A stretch of 57,105 nt of DNA. Source: Brevundimonas diminuta 3F5N. GTDB lineage: Bacteria; Pseudomonadota; Alphaproteobacteria; Caulobacterales; Caulobacteraceae. The stretch spans positions 1-57,105 of the forward strand of contig NZ_FUIE01000030.1 in NCBI RefSeq assembly GCF_900163625.1, read 5' to 3'. This document shows, one piece after another, positions 30,081 through 39,694 of this stretch. A program made the translations under genes and the position numbers. Each line of letters opens with the position of its first letter. Position 1 is the stretch's first letter. The notes beneath the pieces are model-generated. The model saw nothing but the letters and a program-made list of their open reading frames with translations, searched no databases and had not been told where the DNA came from.

Positions 30081-32309
30081 ATGTTCGACATCAAACGCAA
30101 GACGATCGAGTGGGCCGGACGCCCGCTGACGCTGGAAACCGGCCGCATCGCCCGTCAGGCTGACGGCGCCGTGCTGGCGACCTACGGCGAGACCGTGGTT
30201 CTGGCCACCGTCGTCTATGGCCGCCAGCCCAAGCCGGGCCTGGATTTCTTCCCGCTGACCGTCAACTACCAAGAGAAGACGTTCGCCGCCGGCAAGATCC
30301 CGGGCGGCTACTTCAAGCGTGAAGGCCGCCCGACCGAGAAGGAGACCCTGGTCTCCCGCCTGATCGACCGCCCGATCCGCCCCCTGTTCGTCAAGGGCTT
30401 CAAGAACGAGACCCAGGTCATCGTCACCGTGCTGCAGCACGACCTTGAGAACGATCCCGACATCCTGGGCATGGTCGCCGCCTCGGCCGCCCTGACCATT
30501 TCGGGCGTGCCCTTCATGGGTCCGATCGGCGCCGCGCGCGTCGGCATGATCGACGGCGAGCTGGTGCTGAACCCCGCCATCGACACCCTGGGCGAAAGCG
30601 CCCTGGACCTGGTCGTCGCCGGCACGCAAGACGCCATCATGATGGTCGAATCCGAAGCCAAGGAGCTTTCGGAAGAGAAGATGCTCGAGGCCCTGATGTT
30701 CGCGCACGCGGGCATGCAGCCGGTGATCGACGCCATCATCGAACTGGCCGAGCACGCCGCCAAGGAGCCGTTCGACTTCCAGGCTGAAGACCACTCGGAC
30801 GTCGTCGCCTCGATCAAGAAACTGGTCGGCGAAGACATCAAGGCCGCCTACGCCCATCCGGGCAAGTACGAGCGCCGCTCGGGCGTCGACGCGGCCAAGA
30901 AGACCGCCGCCGCCGCCCTGGTGAAGACCGACGAAAACCCCGACGGCGTCGACTCGTCGAAGTTCTCGGCTGCGTTCAAGGAATGTGAAGCCGACGTCCT
31001 GCGTCGCGACATCATCGAGAACAGCCACCGCGTCGACGGCCGCGCCCTGGACAAGGTCCGCGCCATCGTCTCGGAAGTCGGCGTCCTGCCGCGCACCCAC
31101 GGTTCGTCGCTGTTCACGCGCGGCGAAACGCAAGCCCTGGTCGTCGCCACGCTCGGCACCGGCGAGGACGAGCAGTACATCGACAGCCTGACCGGGACCT
31201 ATAAAGAGTCCTTCCTGCTGCACTACAACTTCCCGCCCTATTCGGTCGGTGAAGCGGGCCGCATGGGCTCGCCGGGCCGTCGCGAAATCGGTCACGGCAA
31301 GCTGGCCTGGCGCGCCATCCGTCCGATGCTGCCGACCCGCGAGGACTTCCCCTACACCATCCGTCTGGTGTCGGAGATCACCGAGTCGAACGGCTCGTCC
31401 TCGATGGCCACGGTCTGTGGTTCGTCGCTGGCCCTGATGGACGCCGGCGTGCCGCTGGTCCGTCCGGTCTCGGGCATCGCCATGGGTCTGATCCTGGAGC
31501 CGTCGGGCGAGTTCGCCATCCTGTCGGACATTCTGGGTGACGAAGATCACCTGGGCGACATGGACTTCAAGGTCGCGGGCACCTCGGAAGGCATCACCAG
31601 CCTTCAGATGGACATCAAGGTCGCCGGCATCACCAAGGAGATCATGCAGCAGGCCCTGACGCAGGCTTCGGCCGGTCGTCTGCACATCCTCGACGAAATG
31701 TCGAAGGCGATGGAAGCGCCGCGCGCCGAACTGGGCGAGTTCGCGCCCAAGATCGAATCCATCAAGATTGCGGTCGACAAGATCCGTGAAGTGATCGGTT
31801 CGGGCGGCAAGGTCATCCGCGAGATCGTCGAGAAGACCGGCGCCAAGGTCGACATCGGCGACGACGGCACCATCAAGATCGCCGCCAACGAGCAAGAGAA
31901 GATCGAAGCCGCCAAGGCCTGGATCCAATCGATCGCCTCGGAGCCGGAAGTCGGCACCATCTACACCGGCAAGGTCGTGAAGGTCGTCGACTTCGGCGCC
32001 TTCGTGAACTTCTTCGGCGCCAAGGACGGCCTGGTCCACGTGTCCCAGATCGCTCTGGAGCGCGTCGCCAACCCGGCCGACGTCCTGTCGGAAGGCCAAG
32101 AGGTCAAGGTCAAGTTCCTGGGCTTCGACGATCGCGGCAAGACCAAGCTGTCGATGAAGGTCGTCGATCAGGAAACCGGCGAGGACATCACCGACAAGAT
32201 CAACGCCGAGCGCGCTGAACGCGGTGAAGCCCCGCTGTCGGAAGACACCGGCGGCCGTCCCAAGGGCGACCGCAACGGCGGCGACCGCGGCCGTCGCCGT
32301 CGCGACTAA
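30081..32309 (+). CDS. pnp: Polynucleotide phosphorylase
   Basis: PNPase is a trimeric 3'-5' phosphorolytic exoribonuclease of the degradosome. The 742 residues include two RNase PH-like domains (about 10-140 and 320-540), a linking alpha domain, a KH domain (about 560-620, [15 protein letters not shown]) and an S1 domain (about 630-700, [18 protein letters not shown]). The C-terminal tail is basic and Gly-rich. The catalytic Asp region is visible in [20 protein letters not shown]. The length is slightly above the E. coli 711. Confidence 0.97.
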   Translation: MFDIKRKTIEWAGRPLTLETGRIARQADGAVLATYGETVVLATVVYGRQPKPGLDFFPLTVNYQEKTFAAGKIPGGYFKREGRPTEKETLVSRLIDRPIRPLFVKGFKNETQVIVTVLQHDLENDPDILGMVAASAALTISGVPFMGPIGAARVGMIDGELVLNPAIDTLGESALDLVVAGTQDAIMMVESEAKELSEEKMLEALMFAHAGMQPVIDAIIELAEHAAKEPFDFQAEDHSDVVASIKKLVGEDIKAAYAHPGKYERRSGVDAAKKTAAAALVKTDENPDGVDSSKFSAAFKECEADVLRRDIIENSHRVDGRALDKVRAIVSEVGVLPRTHGSSLFTRGETQALVVATLGTGEDEQYIDSLTGTYKESFLLHYNFPPYSVGEAGRMGSPGRREIGHGKLAWRAIRPMLPTREDFPYTIRLVSEITESNGSSSMATVCGSSLALMDAGVPLVRPVSGIAMGLILEPSGEFAILSDILGDEDHLGDMDFKVAGTSEGITSLQMDIKVAGITKEIMQQALTQASAGRLHILDEMSKAMEAPRAELGEFAPKIESIKIAVDKIREVIGSGGKVIREIVEKTGAKVDIGDDGTIKIAANEQEKIEAAKAWIQSIASEPEVGTIYTGKVVKVVDFGAFVNFFGAKDGLVHVSQIALERVANPADVLSEGQEVKVKFLGFDDRGKTKLSMKVVDQETGEDITDKINAERAERGEAPLSEDTGGRPKGDRNGGDRGRRRRD

Positions 32310-32339
32310 GCCTCGACGTCATCGCTGAACTGAAGAAGG

Positions 32340-32372
32340 CCCCGGCGGAGCGATCCGCCGGGGTTTTCTTTT
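32340..32372 (+). terminator. Intrinsic terminator after pnp
   Basis: A perfect 10-bp stem CCCCGGCGGA/TCCGCCGGGG with a GCGA tetraloop is followed by TTTTCTTTT. Confidence 0.92.
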
Positions 32373-32413
32373 GGGCGCTATCGCTTGCCGCGGGGCGGCT
32401 CGCTGCTGGAGCG
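32373..32413 (+). repeat. Short hairpin repeat family B, copy B5
   Basis: GGGCGCTATCGCTTGCCGCG pairs with the following GGGCGGCTCGCTGCTGGAGCG. It begins immediately after the T run of the pnp terminator. Confidence 0.7.
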
Positions 32414-32420
32414 TGTCTTC

Positions 32421-32571
32421 TCCCTCCCCGTCCCGGGGAGGGTGGCCGAGCCCGTCTGGGCGAGGTCGGGTGGGGGCGACGAGGCTGTTCAAACGCTGAG
32501 GCCAGGATCGCCAAGCCCTCCCCATCCGGTCTCCGCTTCGCTCCGACCACCCTCCCCGGGACGGGGAGGGA
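32421..32571 (+). repeat. Long inverted repeat, family C, copy C2
   Basis: The 25-base arm beginning TCCCTCCCCGTCCCGGGGAG (32421-32445) is perfectly inverted at 32547-32571, with about 100 bases between. Each arm is itself a small palindrome. It ends 18 bases before the stop of the minus-strand lipoprotein gene. Confidence 0.75.
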
Positions 32572-32589
32572 GAGGCGCGGCGTGTCGAG

Positions 32590-32964
32590 TCAGCCCTGGC
32601 ACTCTTTCGGCGGGGTTTCGCCGTCGCGGGTCCACATCGCGCAGGAACGGTCGATCTCGCCCTGGATCAGGTCGCAGGGGTTGGAGGCGTGGCAGGGCGG
32701 GCGTGTGGCGGGGCTGACGGCGATACAGCGCTGGACAAGACGGGCGGAGGCCGCTTCGCCCAGGGCCTCAACGCAGGGGCGTTCGTCGAGCGGAACCGAT
32801 TGGGGCGCCATGTCCGGGCCTTCGGGCAGGCGGGCCTCGGGTTCGCGGGCCGGGGAGGGCGCTGGCGTCGGGACCGGCGCGGGGGCTGGCGGTTCAGGCC
32901 GCGGCTGGCAGGCGACTAAAAGCCCGCTCAGGATCAGGCAGGCCAGAAGGGACGGTCGGGTCAT
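32590..32964 (-). CDS. Cysteine-rich small lipoprotein of unknown function
   Basis: No family is recognised. The 124-residue precursor has a lipoprotein signal with lipobox LVAC (C19), followed by a Pro-rich spacer (20-50). A compact C-terminal part has six cysteines (at roughly 63, 80, 91, 97, 108 and 122), suggesting three disulfides in the periplasm. The frame is intact and the signal peptide is convincing. It lies downstream of rph on the same strand, 68 bases away. Confidence 0.72.
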   Translation of the reverse strand: MTRPSLLACLILSGLLVACQPRPEPPAPAPVPTPAPSPAREPEARLPEGPDMAPQSVPLDERPCVEALGEAASARLVQRCIAVSPATRPPCHASNPCDLIQGEIDRSCAMWTRDGETPPKECQG

Positions 32965-33032
32965 GTGCGAGCTTTCGGATCGGGGTTCGCCTTAGCAACG
33001 ACGATGGTCCCGATCCGGCTCCAGCAAAAGCC

Positions 33033-33758
33033 TTATCGGCGCGCGGCCTCCACGGCGGCGCGCTGTAGGGCGAACAGTTCGGTGCAGCCGATCTCGGCCA
33101 GTTCGAACAGGCGGTCGAACTCGGCCCGGCTGAAGCCGCGCTTCTCGCCGGTGGCCTGGATCTCGACGATCTGACCGGCGCCGGTCAGGACGAAGTTGCT
33201 GTCGGCCTCTGCGGTGGAGTCTTCCTCATAATCGAGGTCCAGCACCGGCAGATCCTTGAACACGCCGCAGGACACGGCCGCCACCTGGTCCAGAATGGGG
33301 TCGGTCGTCAGCACGCCCTCGTCCTTGAGGTAGTTGAGGGCCGAGGCCATCGCCACCCAGGCGCCGGTGATGGAGGCGGTGCGCGTGCCGCCGTCAGCCT
33401 GGATCACGTCGCAGTCGATCAGCACCTGGCGCTCGCCCAGCGCCTTCAGGTCGACCACGGCGCGCAAGGAGCGGCCGATCAGGCGCTGGATTTCCTGGGT
33501 GCGGCCCGACTGTTTGCCGGCGGCGGCTTCGCGGCGGCCGCGGGTGTGGGTGGCGCGGGGCAGCATGCCGTATTCGGCCGTGACCCAGCCCTGGCCGGTG
33601 TTGCGCATCCAGCCCGGCACCTTTTCCTCGATCGAGGCCGTCACCAGCACCTTGGTATGGCCGAAGGACACCAGGCACGAGCCCTCGGCGTAGCGGTTGA
33701 CGCCGGTTTCCAGCGTGACGGTGCGGAGTTGTTCGGGGGTGCGTTCGGACGGGCGCAT
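33033..33758 (-). CDS. rph: Ribonuclease PH
   Basis: RNase PH trims tRNA 3' ends by phosphorolysis. The 241-residue protein has the family motifs [35 protein letters not shown] near residue 84, and [13 protein letters not shown] near 118. The start is ATG at 33758 with AAGGAA upstream, giving the normal length; a longer open frame is not supported. It is divergent from hrcA with 115 bases between, a conserved pairing in this group. Confidence 0.95.
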   Translation of the reverse strand: MRPSERTPEQLRTVTLETGVNRYAEGSCLVSFGHTKVLVTASIEEKVPGWMRNTGQGWVTAEYGMLPRATHTRGRREAAAGKQSGRTQEIQRLIGRSLRAVVDLKALGERQVLIDCDVIQADGGTRTASITGAWVAMASALNYLKDEGVLTTDPILDQVAAVSCGVFKDLPVLDLDYEEDSTAEADSNFVLTGAGQIVEIQATGEKRGFSRAEFDRLFELAEIGCTELFALQRAAVEAARR

Positions 33759-33873
33759 GGGAATTCCTTGGAAGCGGGATGGCGCGTGCTTATCCTGAAA
33801 CCATGAGCCTGTCCCGCCCTGACCCGTTCGTGGTGTGTCTTCGGTCCGTCCTGACGGGGCGGAGGGCGGCGCC

Positions 33874-34968
33874 ATGAGCCTGCTGCACCCTTCGCCGGGC
33901 CTGGCGACGCTGGATGCGCGGGCGCGCGACATCTTCCGGCGCGTGGTTGAGACCTATCTGGAGACGGGCGAGCCGGTGGGGTCGCACACCCTGTCGCGCG
34001 CCGGACTGGACCTGTCGCCCGCCTCGATCCGCAACACCATGCAGACGCTGACGCAGGCGGGGTTGCTGGCCTCGCCGCATTCCTCGGCCGGGCGGGCGCC
34101 GACCCATGCGGGGCTGCGGCTGTTCGTGGACGGCCTCTTGGAAGTCGGGGACATCGGTCAGGAGGAGCGGCGCGAGATCGACGCCCGGCTGGCGGTGCTG
34201 GGCGCCAAGGGCGGCGGCCGCAATGTCGAGGAGGCGCTGGATGCGGCCTCGTCCCTGCTGTCGGGTCTGGCGGGCGGGGCGGGCATCGTCGCCAGCCCGG
34301 TGCGCGAGGCGGGGGTGCGCCATGTCGAGTTCGTGGCTCTGGGCGGCGGGCAGGCGCTGGCGGTGCTGGTCGCCGACGACGGGGTGGTCGAGAATCGGCT
34401 GATGAACCTGGCGCCCGGCGTCACCCCCTCGACCCTGCAGGAAGCGTCCAACTTCCTCAGCGCGCGGCTGAAGGGGCGCCCGCTGGCCGAGGCCCGGCAT
34501 GAGATGAAGGCCGAGATGGAGGTCGCCCGGCGCGACCTGGACGCCGCCGCCGCGCGCCTGGTCGAGGACGGGCTGGCCGCCTGGAGCGGCGGCGCAGGCG
34601 GCGCGGGCCATGACCGCAACCTGATTGTGCGGGGGCGCGGCAATCTGTTGCAGGACGCCCGCGCGGCGGAGGATCTGGAGCGGGTGCGCGTCCTGTTTGA
34701 CGATCTGGAGCAGAAGGAACAGCTGATCGGCCTGCTGGACGACGTCGGCGCGGCCCAGGGCGTACGCATCTATATCGGCGCGGAAACGCGACTCTTTTCG
34801 CTTTCGGGTTCCGCCGTGATCGCGGCGCCCTATATGTCGGGCCGGCAGCGGGTGCTGGGCGCCATCGGCGTCATCGGGCCCGCGCGGTTGAACTACGCCC
34901 GTGTCATACCGTTGGTGGACTATACCGCCCGGGTGCTGGGCCGGATTCTGGACGGACAAGAGACGTGA
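33874..34968 (+). CDS. hrcA: Heat-inducible transcription repressor HrcA
   Basis: HrcA binds the CIRCE operator and represses groESL. The 364-residue protein has an N-terminal winged helix (about 10-80, [20 protein letters not shown] and [12 protein letters not shown]), the inserted dimerisation domain and the GAF-like core ending [11 protein letters not shown] at 33874 follows a GGAGG site. No CIRCE sequence is seen in this window, so its target must lie elsewhere. grpE starts inside its stop codon. Confidence 0.94.
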   Translation: MSLLHPSPGLATLDARARDIFRRVVETYLETGEPVGSHTLSRAGLDLSPASIRNTMQTLTQAGLLASPHSSAGRAPTHAGLRLFVDGLLEVGDIGQEERREIDARLAVLGAKGGGRNVEEALDAASSLLSGLAGGAGIVASPVREAGVRHVEFVALGGGQALAVLVADDGVVENRLMNLAPGVTPSTLQEASNFLSARLKGRPLAEARHEMKAEMEVARRDLDAAAARLVEDGLAAWSGGAGGAGHDRNLIVRGRGNLLQDARAAEDLERVRVLFDDLEQKEQLIGLLDDVGAAQGVRIYIGAETRLFSLSGSAVIAAPYMSGRQRVLGAIGVIGPARLNYARVIPLVDYTARVLGRILDGQET

Positions 34969-35579
34969 ACGACATCAACGACGAGACGCGGGATCAACTC
35001 GAGCAGGACATCCACGAGGCTGACCTCGCACCTGAAGGCGACGAGACCGCCGTGGTCGACGCCCTGATCGCCGAGCGCGATCAGTGGAAGGATCGCGCCC
35101 TGCGCGCCGTGGCCGAGGCCGAGAACGTCAAGCGCCGCGCCGAGACGCAGCAGAACGACGCCCGCGCCTACGCCATCCAGCGCTTCGCCAAGGATCTGCT
35201 GGGCGTGGCCGACACGCTGGAACGCGGCCTGGCGACGGCACCCAAGGACGCCGACGGCCCGGCGGTCGCCATGCTCACGGGGCTGGAGCTGACGCAAAAA
35301 TCCCTGCTGTCGGCCTTTGAGGCCAACGGCCTGACCCGCGTCGATCCGGCGCCGGGCGACGCCTTCGATCCGCACCTGCATCAGGCGATGATGGAGCAGC
35401 CTTCGGACACCGTGCCGGGCGGCGCTGTCATCCAGACGCTGCAGCCGGGCTACGCCCTGTTCGGCCGCACCGTGCGCGCGGCCATGGTGGTGGTCGCGGC
35501 TAAGGGTTCGGGCCCGGCGGCGGGCGGCGCCTATGCCGACCCCAATACGACCGGCGGGAATTTCGACGCCAAGGCCTGA
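34965..35579 (+). CDS. grpE: Nucleotide exchange factor GrpE
   Basis: GrpE releases ADP from DnaK. The 204-residue protein has an acidic N-terminal part, the long dimer helix (about 40-90, [20 protein letters not shown]) and the beta-wing with [11 protein letters not shown] and [20 protein letters not shown]. The start is GTG at 34965, overlapping the hrcA stop as GTGA, so translation is probably coupled. A terminator follows, so it is not transcribed with dnaK. Confidence 0.95.
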   Translation: MNDINDETRDQLEQDIHEADLAPEGDETAVVDALIAERDQWKDRALRAVAEAENVKRRAETQQNDARAYAIQRFAKDLLGVADTLERGLATAPKDADGPAVAMLTGLELTQKSLLSAFEANGLTRVDPAPGDAFDPHLHQAMMEQPSDTVPGGAVIQTLQPGYALFGRTVRAAMVVVAAKGSGPAAGGAYADPNTTGGNFDAKA

Positions 35580-35604
35580 GCGGCTTTTACGCGCTGAAAC
35601 GACG

Positions 35605-35640
35605 ACGGCCCGGCGCAGACGCGCCGGGCCGTTTTCTGTT
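35605..35640 (+). terminator. Intrinsic terminator after hrcA-grpE
   Basis: A perfect 12-bp stem ACGGCCCGGCGC/GCGCCGGGCCGT with an AGAC loop is followed by TTTCTGTTT. Confidence 0.92.
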
Positions 35641-35686
35641 TGCCTGTATAGACCGCTCGCCGGCCGGGGGTGAGCGGGTGGAGAGG

Positions 35687-36592
35687 TCAGCCTTTCAATC
35701 TCGAGTTGAACAGTTCGAGCAGCCGCCGCCAGCCGTCCTTCGCGTCCGCCTCGCGGTAGGAGGCGCGATAGTCGGCGTGGAAGCCGTGCGGGGCGTCGTC
35801 GTAGAGGATGATCTGGCTGTCGGTCCGGCCGGCGGCCTTCAGGGCGTCGTTCATCGCCTTGACCGTATCGTTGGGGATGCCGCTGTCCGCGCCGCCGTAG
35901 AGGCCCAGCACGGGGGCCTTCAGCTCGCTCGCCAGGTCGATGGGCCAGGGGCGGCCGGCCGCCTTCTGTTCGTCGGTCGCCGTGGCGGCGGGGGACAGGC
36001 GGCCGTACCAGGCGACCCCCGCGTCCAGCGCCGGGAAGCGGGCCATGGCCTGCCACACCACTTTGCCGCCCCAGCAGAAGCCGGTGATCCCGACCCTGTC
36101 GGCCTTCGCCCAGGATTGCGCGCCGATCCAGTCCAGCCCGGCGCCGATGTCGCCCATGACCTGGTCGTAACGGGCCGCGCTGACGATGCGCATGATGGCC
36201 TGCATGTCGCTGAGCGGGGCTGGGTCCTGGACGCGGACGAAGAAGGCGGGCGCCACGGCCGCATAGCCGGCCTTGGCCAGGCGGCGGCAGACATCGCGGA
36301 TGTACTCGTGCACGCCGAAAATCTCGGACACCACGATCACGACGGGAAAGGGGCCAGAGCCAGCGGGGCGGGCGACATAGGCGGGCAGGGCGAAGCCGTC
36401 GGGCGCGGGATAGGTCACGTCCTGCGTGACCAGGTCCGTCGCATCGGTCGCGATCGGCTGGGCCGACTGGCTGAGGGCGGCGGGGGCGTAGGCGGCGAAG
36501 AACAGCCCGCCCGCTGTCGCCACGCCCAGGCTGCGGCGGCTGGGGGCGATCTGGTCGGGGCTCAGGCCCTCGGGCCGGGTGATCAGGGTCAT
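35687..36592 (-). CDS. Exported dienelactone hydrolase-family protein
   Basis: The 301-residue protein has the dienelactone hydrolase core. The cysteine nucleophile is C173 in GFCWGG, with E90 in SEIFGVHEY, D236 in GGADSGIP and H269/H272 in HGFHADY. The N-terminus carries a twin-arginine-like signal, SRRSLGVATAGGL (18-30), ending in ALSQS, so it is probably exported folded. Several family members of this kind are esterases of unknown substrate. It follows alkB on the minus strand by 73 bases. Confidence 0.85.
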   Translation of the reverse strand: MTLITRPEGLSPDQIAPSRRSLGVATAGGLFFAAYAPAALSQSAQPIATDATDLVTQDVTYPAPDGFALPAYVARPAGSGPFPVVIVVSEIFGVHEYIRDVCRRLAKAGYAAVAPAFFVRVQDPAPLSDMQAIMRIVSAARYDQVMGDIGAGLDWIGAQSWAKADRVGITGFCWGGKVVWQAMARFPALDAGVAWYGRLSPAATATDEQKAAGRPWPIDLASELKAPVLGLYGGADSGIPNDTVKAMNDALKAAGRTDSQIILYDDAPHGFHADYRASYREADAKDGWRRLLELFNSRLKG

Positions 36593-36665
36593 CGCGGGTC
36601 TCCGGTCGGCGCTGTGGAAGGCGTGACAGTGCCCCGGCTTTTTGCGCGCCGTCGAGTCTTTCCGC

Positions 36666-37274
36666 CTAACCTGCGACCCGCAGGGTCAGGTTGACCCGTC
36701 CCCCGCCCGGCAGCAGCCGCGACGAGCCCGCCAGAAGCCGGTCGACGCCGTGGCGCGCCAGCCGCGCGGGTCCGGTCAGGGCGCAGATGTCGCCGGAAGC
36801 CAGGCGCACGCTGCGGGTCGCGCCGCCTTCGGCCGGGCCGATGCGGAACACCGCCGTGTCGCCCAAGGAGATCGACAGCACGGGCGCTGTCAGATCGCGC
36901 TCGTCCCTGTCCTGATGCAGGCCCATCTTCGCTTCGCCCTGATAGAGGTTGACCAGGCAGGCGTCCGGCGGGCTCGGCCAGCCGGTCAGCGCGTCCCACA
37001 GGCTCAGAAGCCGGGGCGGGATGGCGGGCCAGGGGGCGCCGGTCGATGGGTGGGTCGGCTGATAGCGATAGCCTGCGCGGTCCGACACCCAGCCCAGGGC
37101 GCCGAAATTACTCATCCGCACCGAGAACGGCCGCCCGCCGGGCGTCGTCGGGCGATAGAGGGGCGCCGCCTCCAGCCCCCGCCGCACCTCGGCCAGCAGT
37201 TCGGCCTGTTCGGCAGCGTCCAGCAGACCGGGCCACAGGCGAAAGCCGGGCAGGGCGGTCGGCGCCTCCCTCAT
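36666..37274 (-). CDS. alkB: Alpha-ketoglutarate-dependent dioxygenase AlkB
   Basis: AlkB repairs alkylated bases by oxidative demethylation, using Fe(II) and 2-oxoglutarate. The 202-residue protein (from ATG 37274) has the iron ligands H120 and D122 (GLHQDRDE) and H175 (ARHGVDR). The 2-oxoglutarate arginines are in GRVNLTLR (R193, R199), and the nucleotide-lid region is SNFGALGWVSD. A start at 37313 is possible but has no ribosome site, while 37274 has AGAAAAGAG upstream. It is divergent from dnaK. Confidence 0.9.
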   Translation of the reverse strand: MREAPTALPGFRLWPGLLDAAEQAELLAEVRRGLEAAPLYRPTTPGGRPFSVRMSNFGALGWVSDRAGYRYQPTHPSTGAPWPAIPPRLLSLWDALTGWPSPPDACLVNLYQGEAKMGLHQDRDERDLTAPVLSISLGDTAVFRIGPAEGGATRSVRLASGDICALTGPARLARHGVDRLLAGSSRLLPGGGRVNLTLRVAG

Positions 37275-37595
37275 CTCTTTTCTGGACGGTTGCAGGGGGT
37301 TTTGCGGGATCATCGGCCGAATTTAGCGGCGCCGCGCCGCCTTGTCCGCCATAAGGCGCGGAATCGGCCCGGAACCGGGCGGAAGGCCTTGCAGCCCCTG
37401 CGGTCTTTCCCATATCCGAGCCAACCCGGCGATAACCCCCAAATCCTTAGGGGCTTGCCCGCCGACCCCATCCACCGCCGAACCGGGCGTCGTCCGGCGC
37501 GGCATGATTTCAAAAGCCCATCTGGGGGCGGTCACGCGCGGCGCTTGATCCAAGGCCGCCGCATCGCCCGCCGCAAGGAGTGAAAAGACAAGCCC
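37275..37595 (+). other. Intergenic region between alkB and dnaK
   Basis: This 321-base gap carries the candidate sigma-32 promoter of dnaK at 37388-37415 and a leader of about 170 bases. AAGGAG stands before the dnaK ATG. No gene, CIRCE element or repeat copy is seen. Confidence 0.6.
37388..37415 (+). promoter_or_regulatory. Candidate sigma-32 (RpoH) promoter of dnaK
   Basis: CTTGCAG, 13 bases, TCCCATAT. This fits the heat-shock consensus CTTGAAA-N11-16-CCCCATNT, and the dnaJ copy at 39566 has the same spacing. The start of transcription would be near 37422. Confidence 0.55.
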
Positions 37596-39503
37596 ATGGC
37601 CAAGATCATCGGCATCGACCTCGGCACGACCAATTCGTGCGTCGCCGTCATGGACGGCAAGAACCCCAAGGTCATCGAGAACGCCGAAGGCGCCCGCACC
37701 ACCCCGTCGGTGGTCGCGATCCAGGACGGCGGCGAGATTCTCGTCGGCCAACCCGCGCGCCGCCAGGCGGTGACCAACCCCGCCAACACCTTCTTCGCCA
37801 TCAAGCGCCTGATCGGCCGCAATTTCGATGACCCGGTGGTGGCCAAGGACAAGGGCATGGTGCCCTTCGAGATCGTCAAGGGCCCGACCGGCGACGCCTG
37901 GGTTCAGGCCCACGGCAAGGACTATTCGCCCCAGCAGGTCTCGGCCTACACCCTGGGCAAGATGAAGGAGGCCGCCGAGGCCTATCTGGGCGAGAAGGTC
38001 ACCCAGGCCGTCATCACCGTTCCCGCCTATTTCAACGACGCCCAGCGTCAGGCGACCAAGGACGCCGGCAAGATCGCCGGCCTGGAAGTCCTGCGCATCA
38101 TCAACGAGCCGACCGCGGCCGCCCTGGCCTACGGCCTGGAGAAGAACGACGGCCAGAAGATCGCCGTCTACGACCTGGGCGGCGGCACCTTCGACGTCTC
38201 CATCCTGGAGATCGGCGACGGCGTGTTCGAGGTGAAGTCGACCAACGGCGACACCTTCCTGGGCGGTGAAGACTTCGACATGCGTCTGGTCGACTACCTG
38301 GCCGACGAGTTCAAGAAGGAGCAAGGCGTCGACCTGCGCTCCGACAAGCTGGCCCTGCAGCGCCTGAAGGAAGAGGCCGAAAAGGCCAAGAAGGAGCTGT
38401 CCTCGACGACCCAGTACGAGGTCAATCTGCCGTTCATCACCATGAACGCTTCGGGCCCGCTGCACCTGAACATCAAGCTGTCGCGCGCCAAGCTGGAAGC
38501 CCTGGTCGACGACCTGGTCCAGCGCACCATCGAGCCCTGCGCCAAGGCGCTGAAGGACGCGGGCCTGAAGGCCTCGGACATCGATGAAGTGGTGCTGGTC
38601 GGCGGCATGACCCGGATGCCGATGGTTCAGGAAGCCGTGAAGAAATTTTTCGGCAAGGAGCCGCACAAGGGCGTGAACCCGGACGAGGTCGTGGCTCTGG
38701 GCGCCGCCGTTCAGGCCGGCGTGCTGCAAGGCGACGTCAAGGACGTGCTGCTGCTGGACGTGACCCCGCTGACGCTGGGTATCGAAACCCTGGGCGGCGT
38801 GTTCACGCCCCTGATCGAGCGCAACACGACCATTCCGACCAAGAAGGCCCAGGTCTTCTCGACCGCTGACGACAACCAGTCGGCCGTGACGATCCGCGTC
38901 TTCCAGGGCGAGCGCCCGATGGCCGCCGACAACAAGGTGCTGGGTCAGTTCGACCTGATGGGCATTCCGCCCGCGCCGCGCGGCATGCCGCAGATCGAGG
39001 TCGCTTTCGACATCGACGCCAACGGCATCGTCCACGTGACGGCCAAGGACAAGGCGACGAACAAGGAACAGTCGATCCGCATCCAAGCCAACGGCGGCCT
39101 GTCGGACGCCGACATCGAGAACATGGTCAAGGAAGCCGAGGCCAACGCCGCGGCGGACAAGGCCCGCAAGGAACTGGTCGAGGCCCAGAACGGCGCCGAC
39201 AGCCTGGTCCACTCGACCGAGAAGGCCCTGGCCGAGCACGGCGACAAGATCGACGAAGCGACCAAGGCGACCATCCAGTCGGCCCTGGACGATCTGAAGT
39301 CGGCCAAGGACGGCACGGACCCCGAGGCCATCCGCGAGAAGACCAACACCCTGGCGCAGGCTTCGATGAAGCTGGGTGAGGCCATGTACGCCGCCCAGCA
39401 GGGCGGGGCTGACAGCGCCGCCGAAGGCCAGCCCGCCGACGACGGCGTGGTCGACGCCGAGTTCGAGGAAGTCTCGGACGCGGACGAGAAGAAGGACGCC
39501 TAA
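37596..39503 (+). CDS. dnaK: Chaperone DnaK (Hsp70)
   Basis: DnaK is the ATP-driven Hsp70 chaperone. The 635 residues show all Hsp70 signatures: [13 protein letters not shown] at the start, [13 protein letters not shown] near 192, [10 protein letters not shown] near 335, the linker [15 protein letters not shown] near 385 and the substrate domain. The C-terminus is acidic, ending [12 protein letters not shown] as usual. AAGGAG precedes the start. Its own heat-shock promoter and terminator make it a single-gene unit next to dnaJ. Confidence 0.98.
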   Translation: MAKIIGIDLGTTNSCVAVMDGKNPKVIENAEGARTTPSVVAIQDGGEILVGQPARRQAVTNPANTFFAIKRLIGRNFDDPVVAKDKGMVPFEIVKGPTGDAWVQAHGKDYSPQQVSAYTLGKMKEAAEAYLGEKVTQAVITVPAYFNDAQRQATKDAGKIAGLEVLRIINEPTAAALAYGLEKNDGQKIAVYDLGGGTFDVSILEIGDGVFEVKSTNGDTFLGGEDFDMRLVDYLADEFKKEQGVDLRSDKLALQRLKEEAEKAKKELSSTTQYEVNLPFITMNASGPLHLNIKLSRAKLEALVDDLVQRTIEPCAKALKDAGLKASDIDEVVLVGGMTRMPMVQEAVKKFFGKEPHKGVNPDEVVALGAAVQAGVLQGDVKDVLLLDVTPLTLGIETLGGVFTPLIERNTTIPTKKAQVFSTADDNQSAVTIRVFQGERPMAADNKVLGQFDLMGIPPAPRGMPQIEVAFDIDANGIVHVTAKDKATNKEQSIRIQANGGLSDADIENMVKEAEANAAADKARKELVEAQNGADSLVHSTEKALAEHGDKIDEATKATIQSALDDLKSAKDGTDPEAIREKTNTLAQASMKLGEAMYAAQQGGADSAAEGQPADDGVVDAEFEEVSDADEKKDA

Positions 39504-39523
39504 ACCGGCGCCTCGCTGATGTT

Positions 39524-39558
39524 CGGCCCCGCTTGCCAGACGGCAGGCGGGGCCGTTT
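39524..39558 (+). terminator. Intrinsic terminator between dnaK and dnaJ
   Basis: CGGCCCCGC pairs with GCGGGGCCG, with a further inner stem TTGCC/GGCAG, followed by TTT. It separates the two chaperone genes. Confidence 0.8.
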
Positions 39559-39565
39559 CATGAAA

Positions 39566-39593
39566 CTTGCATCATTCGACCGGGCGCCCATGT
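39566..39593 (+). promoter_or_regulatory. Candidate sigma-32 (RpoH) promoter of dnaJ
   Basis: CTTGCAT, 13 bases, GCCCATGT. It has the same -35 core and spacing as the dnaK candidate and starts 8 bases after the terminator. The predicted leader is about 95 bases. Confidence 0.5.
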
Positions 39594-39694
39594 CATCAGG
39601 CAGGCCGTCGGTCATCCGCGAACGGAACGCCTCCAGATCAAGAGAGGCCGAACAGCACCCTGGCGCGGCGGGAAAGTAAGAGGACGAACGCCTG

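Noticed and set aside
32024..32055. Second CACGTG palindrome inside pnp as a parS site
   Set aside because: Flanking bases do not match the parS consensus; only the core hexamer agrees.
33759..33873. Possible heat-shock promoter or CIRCE element before hrcA
   Set aside because: A CTTGGAA is present, but no CCCAT box at proper spacing and no GCACTC-N9-GAGTGC inverted repeat.
37454..37471. CTTG...CCCCAT pair close to dnaK
   Set aside because: The spacing of 8 bases is far too short for a sigma-32 promoter.
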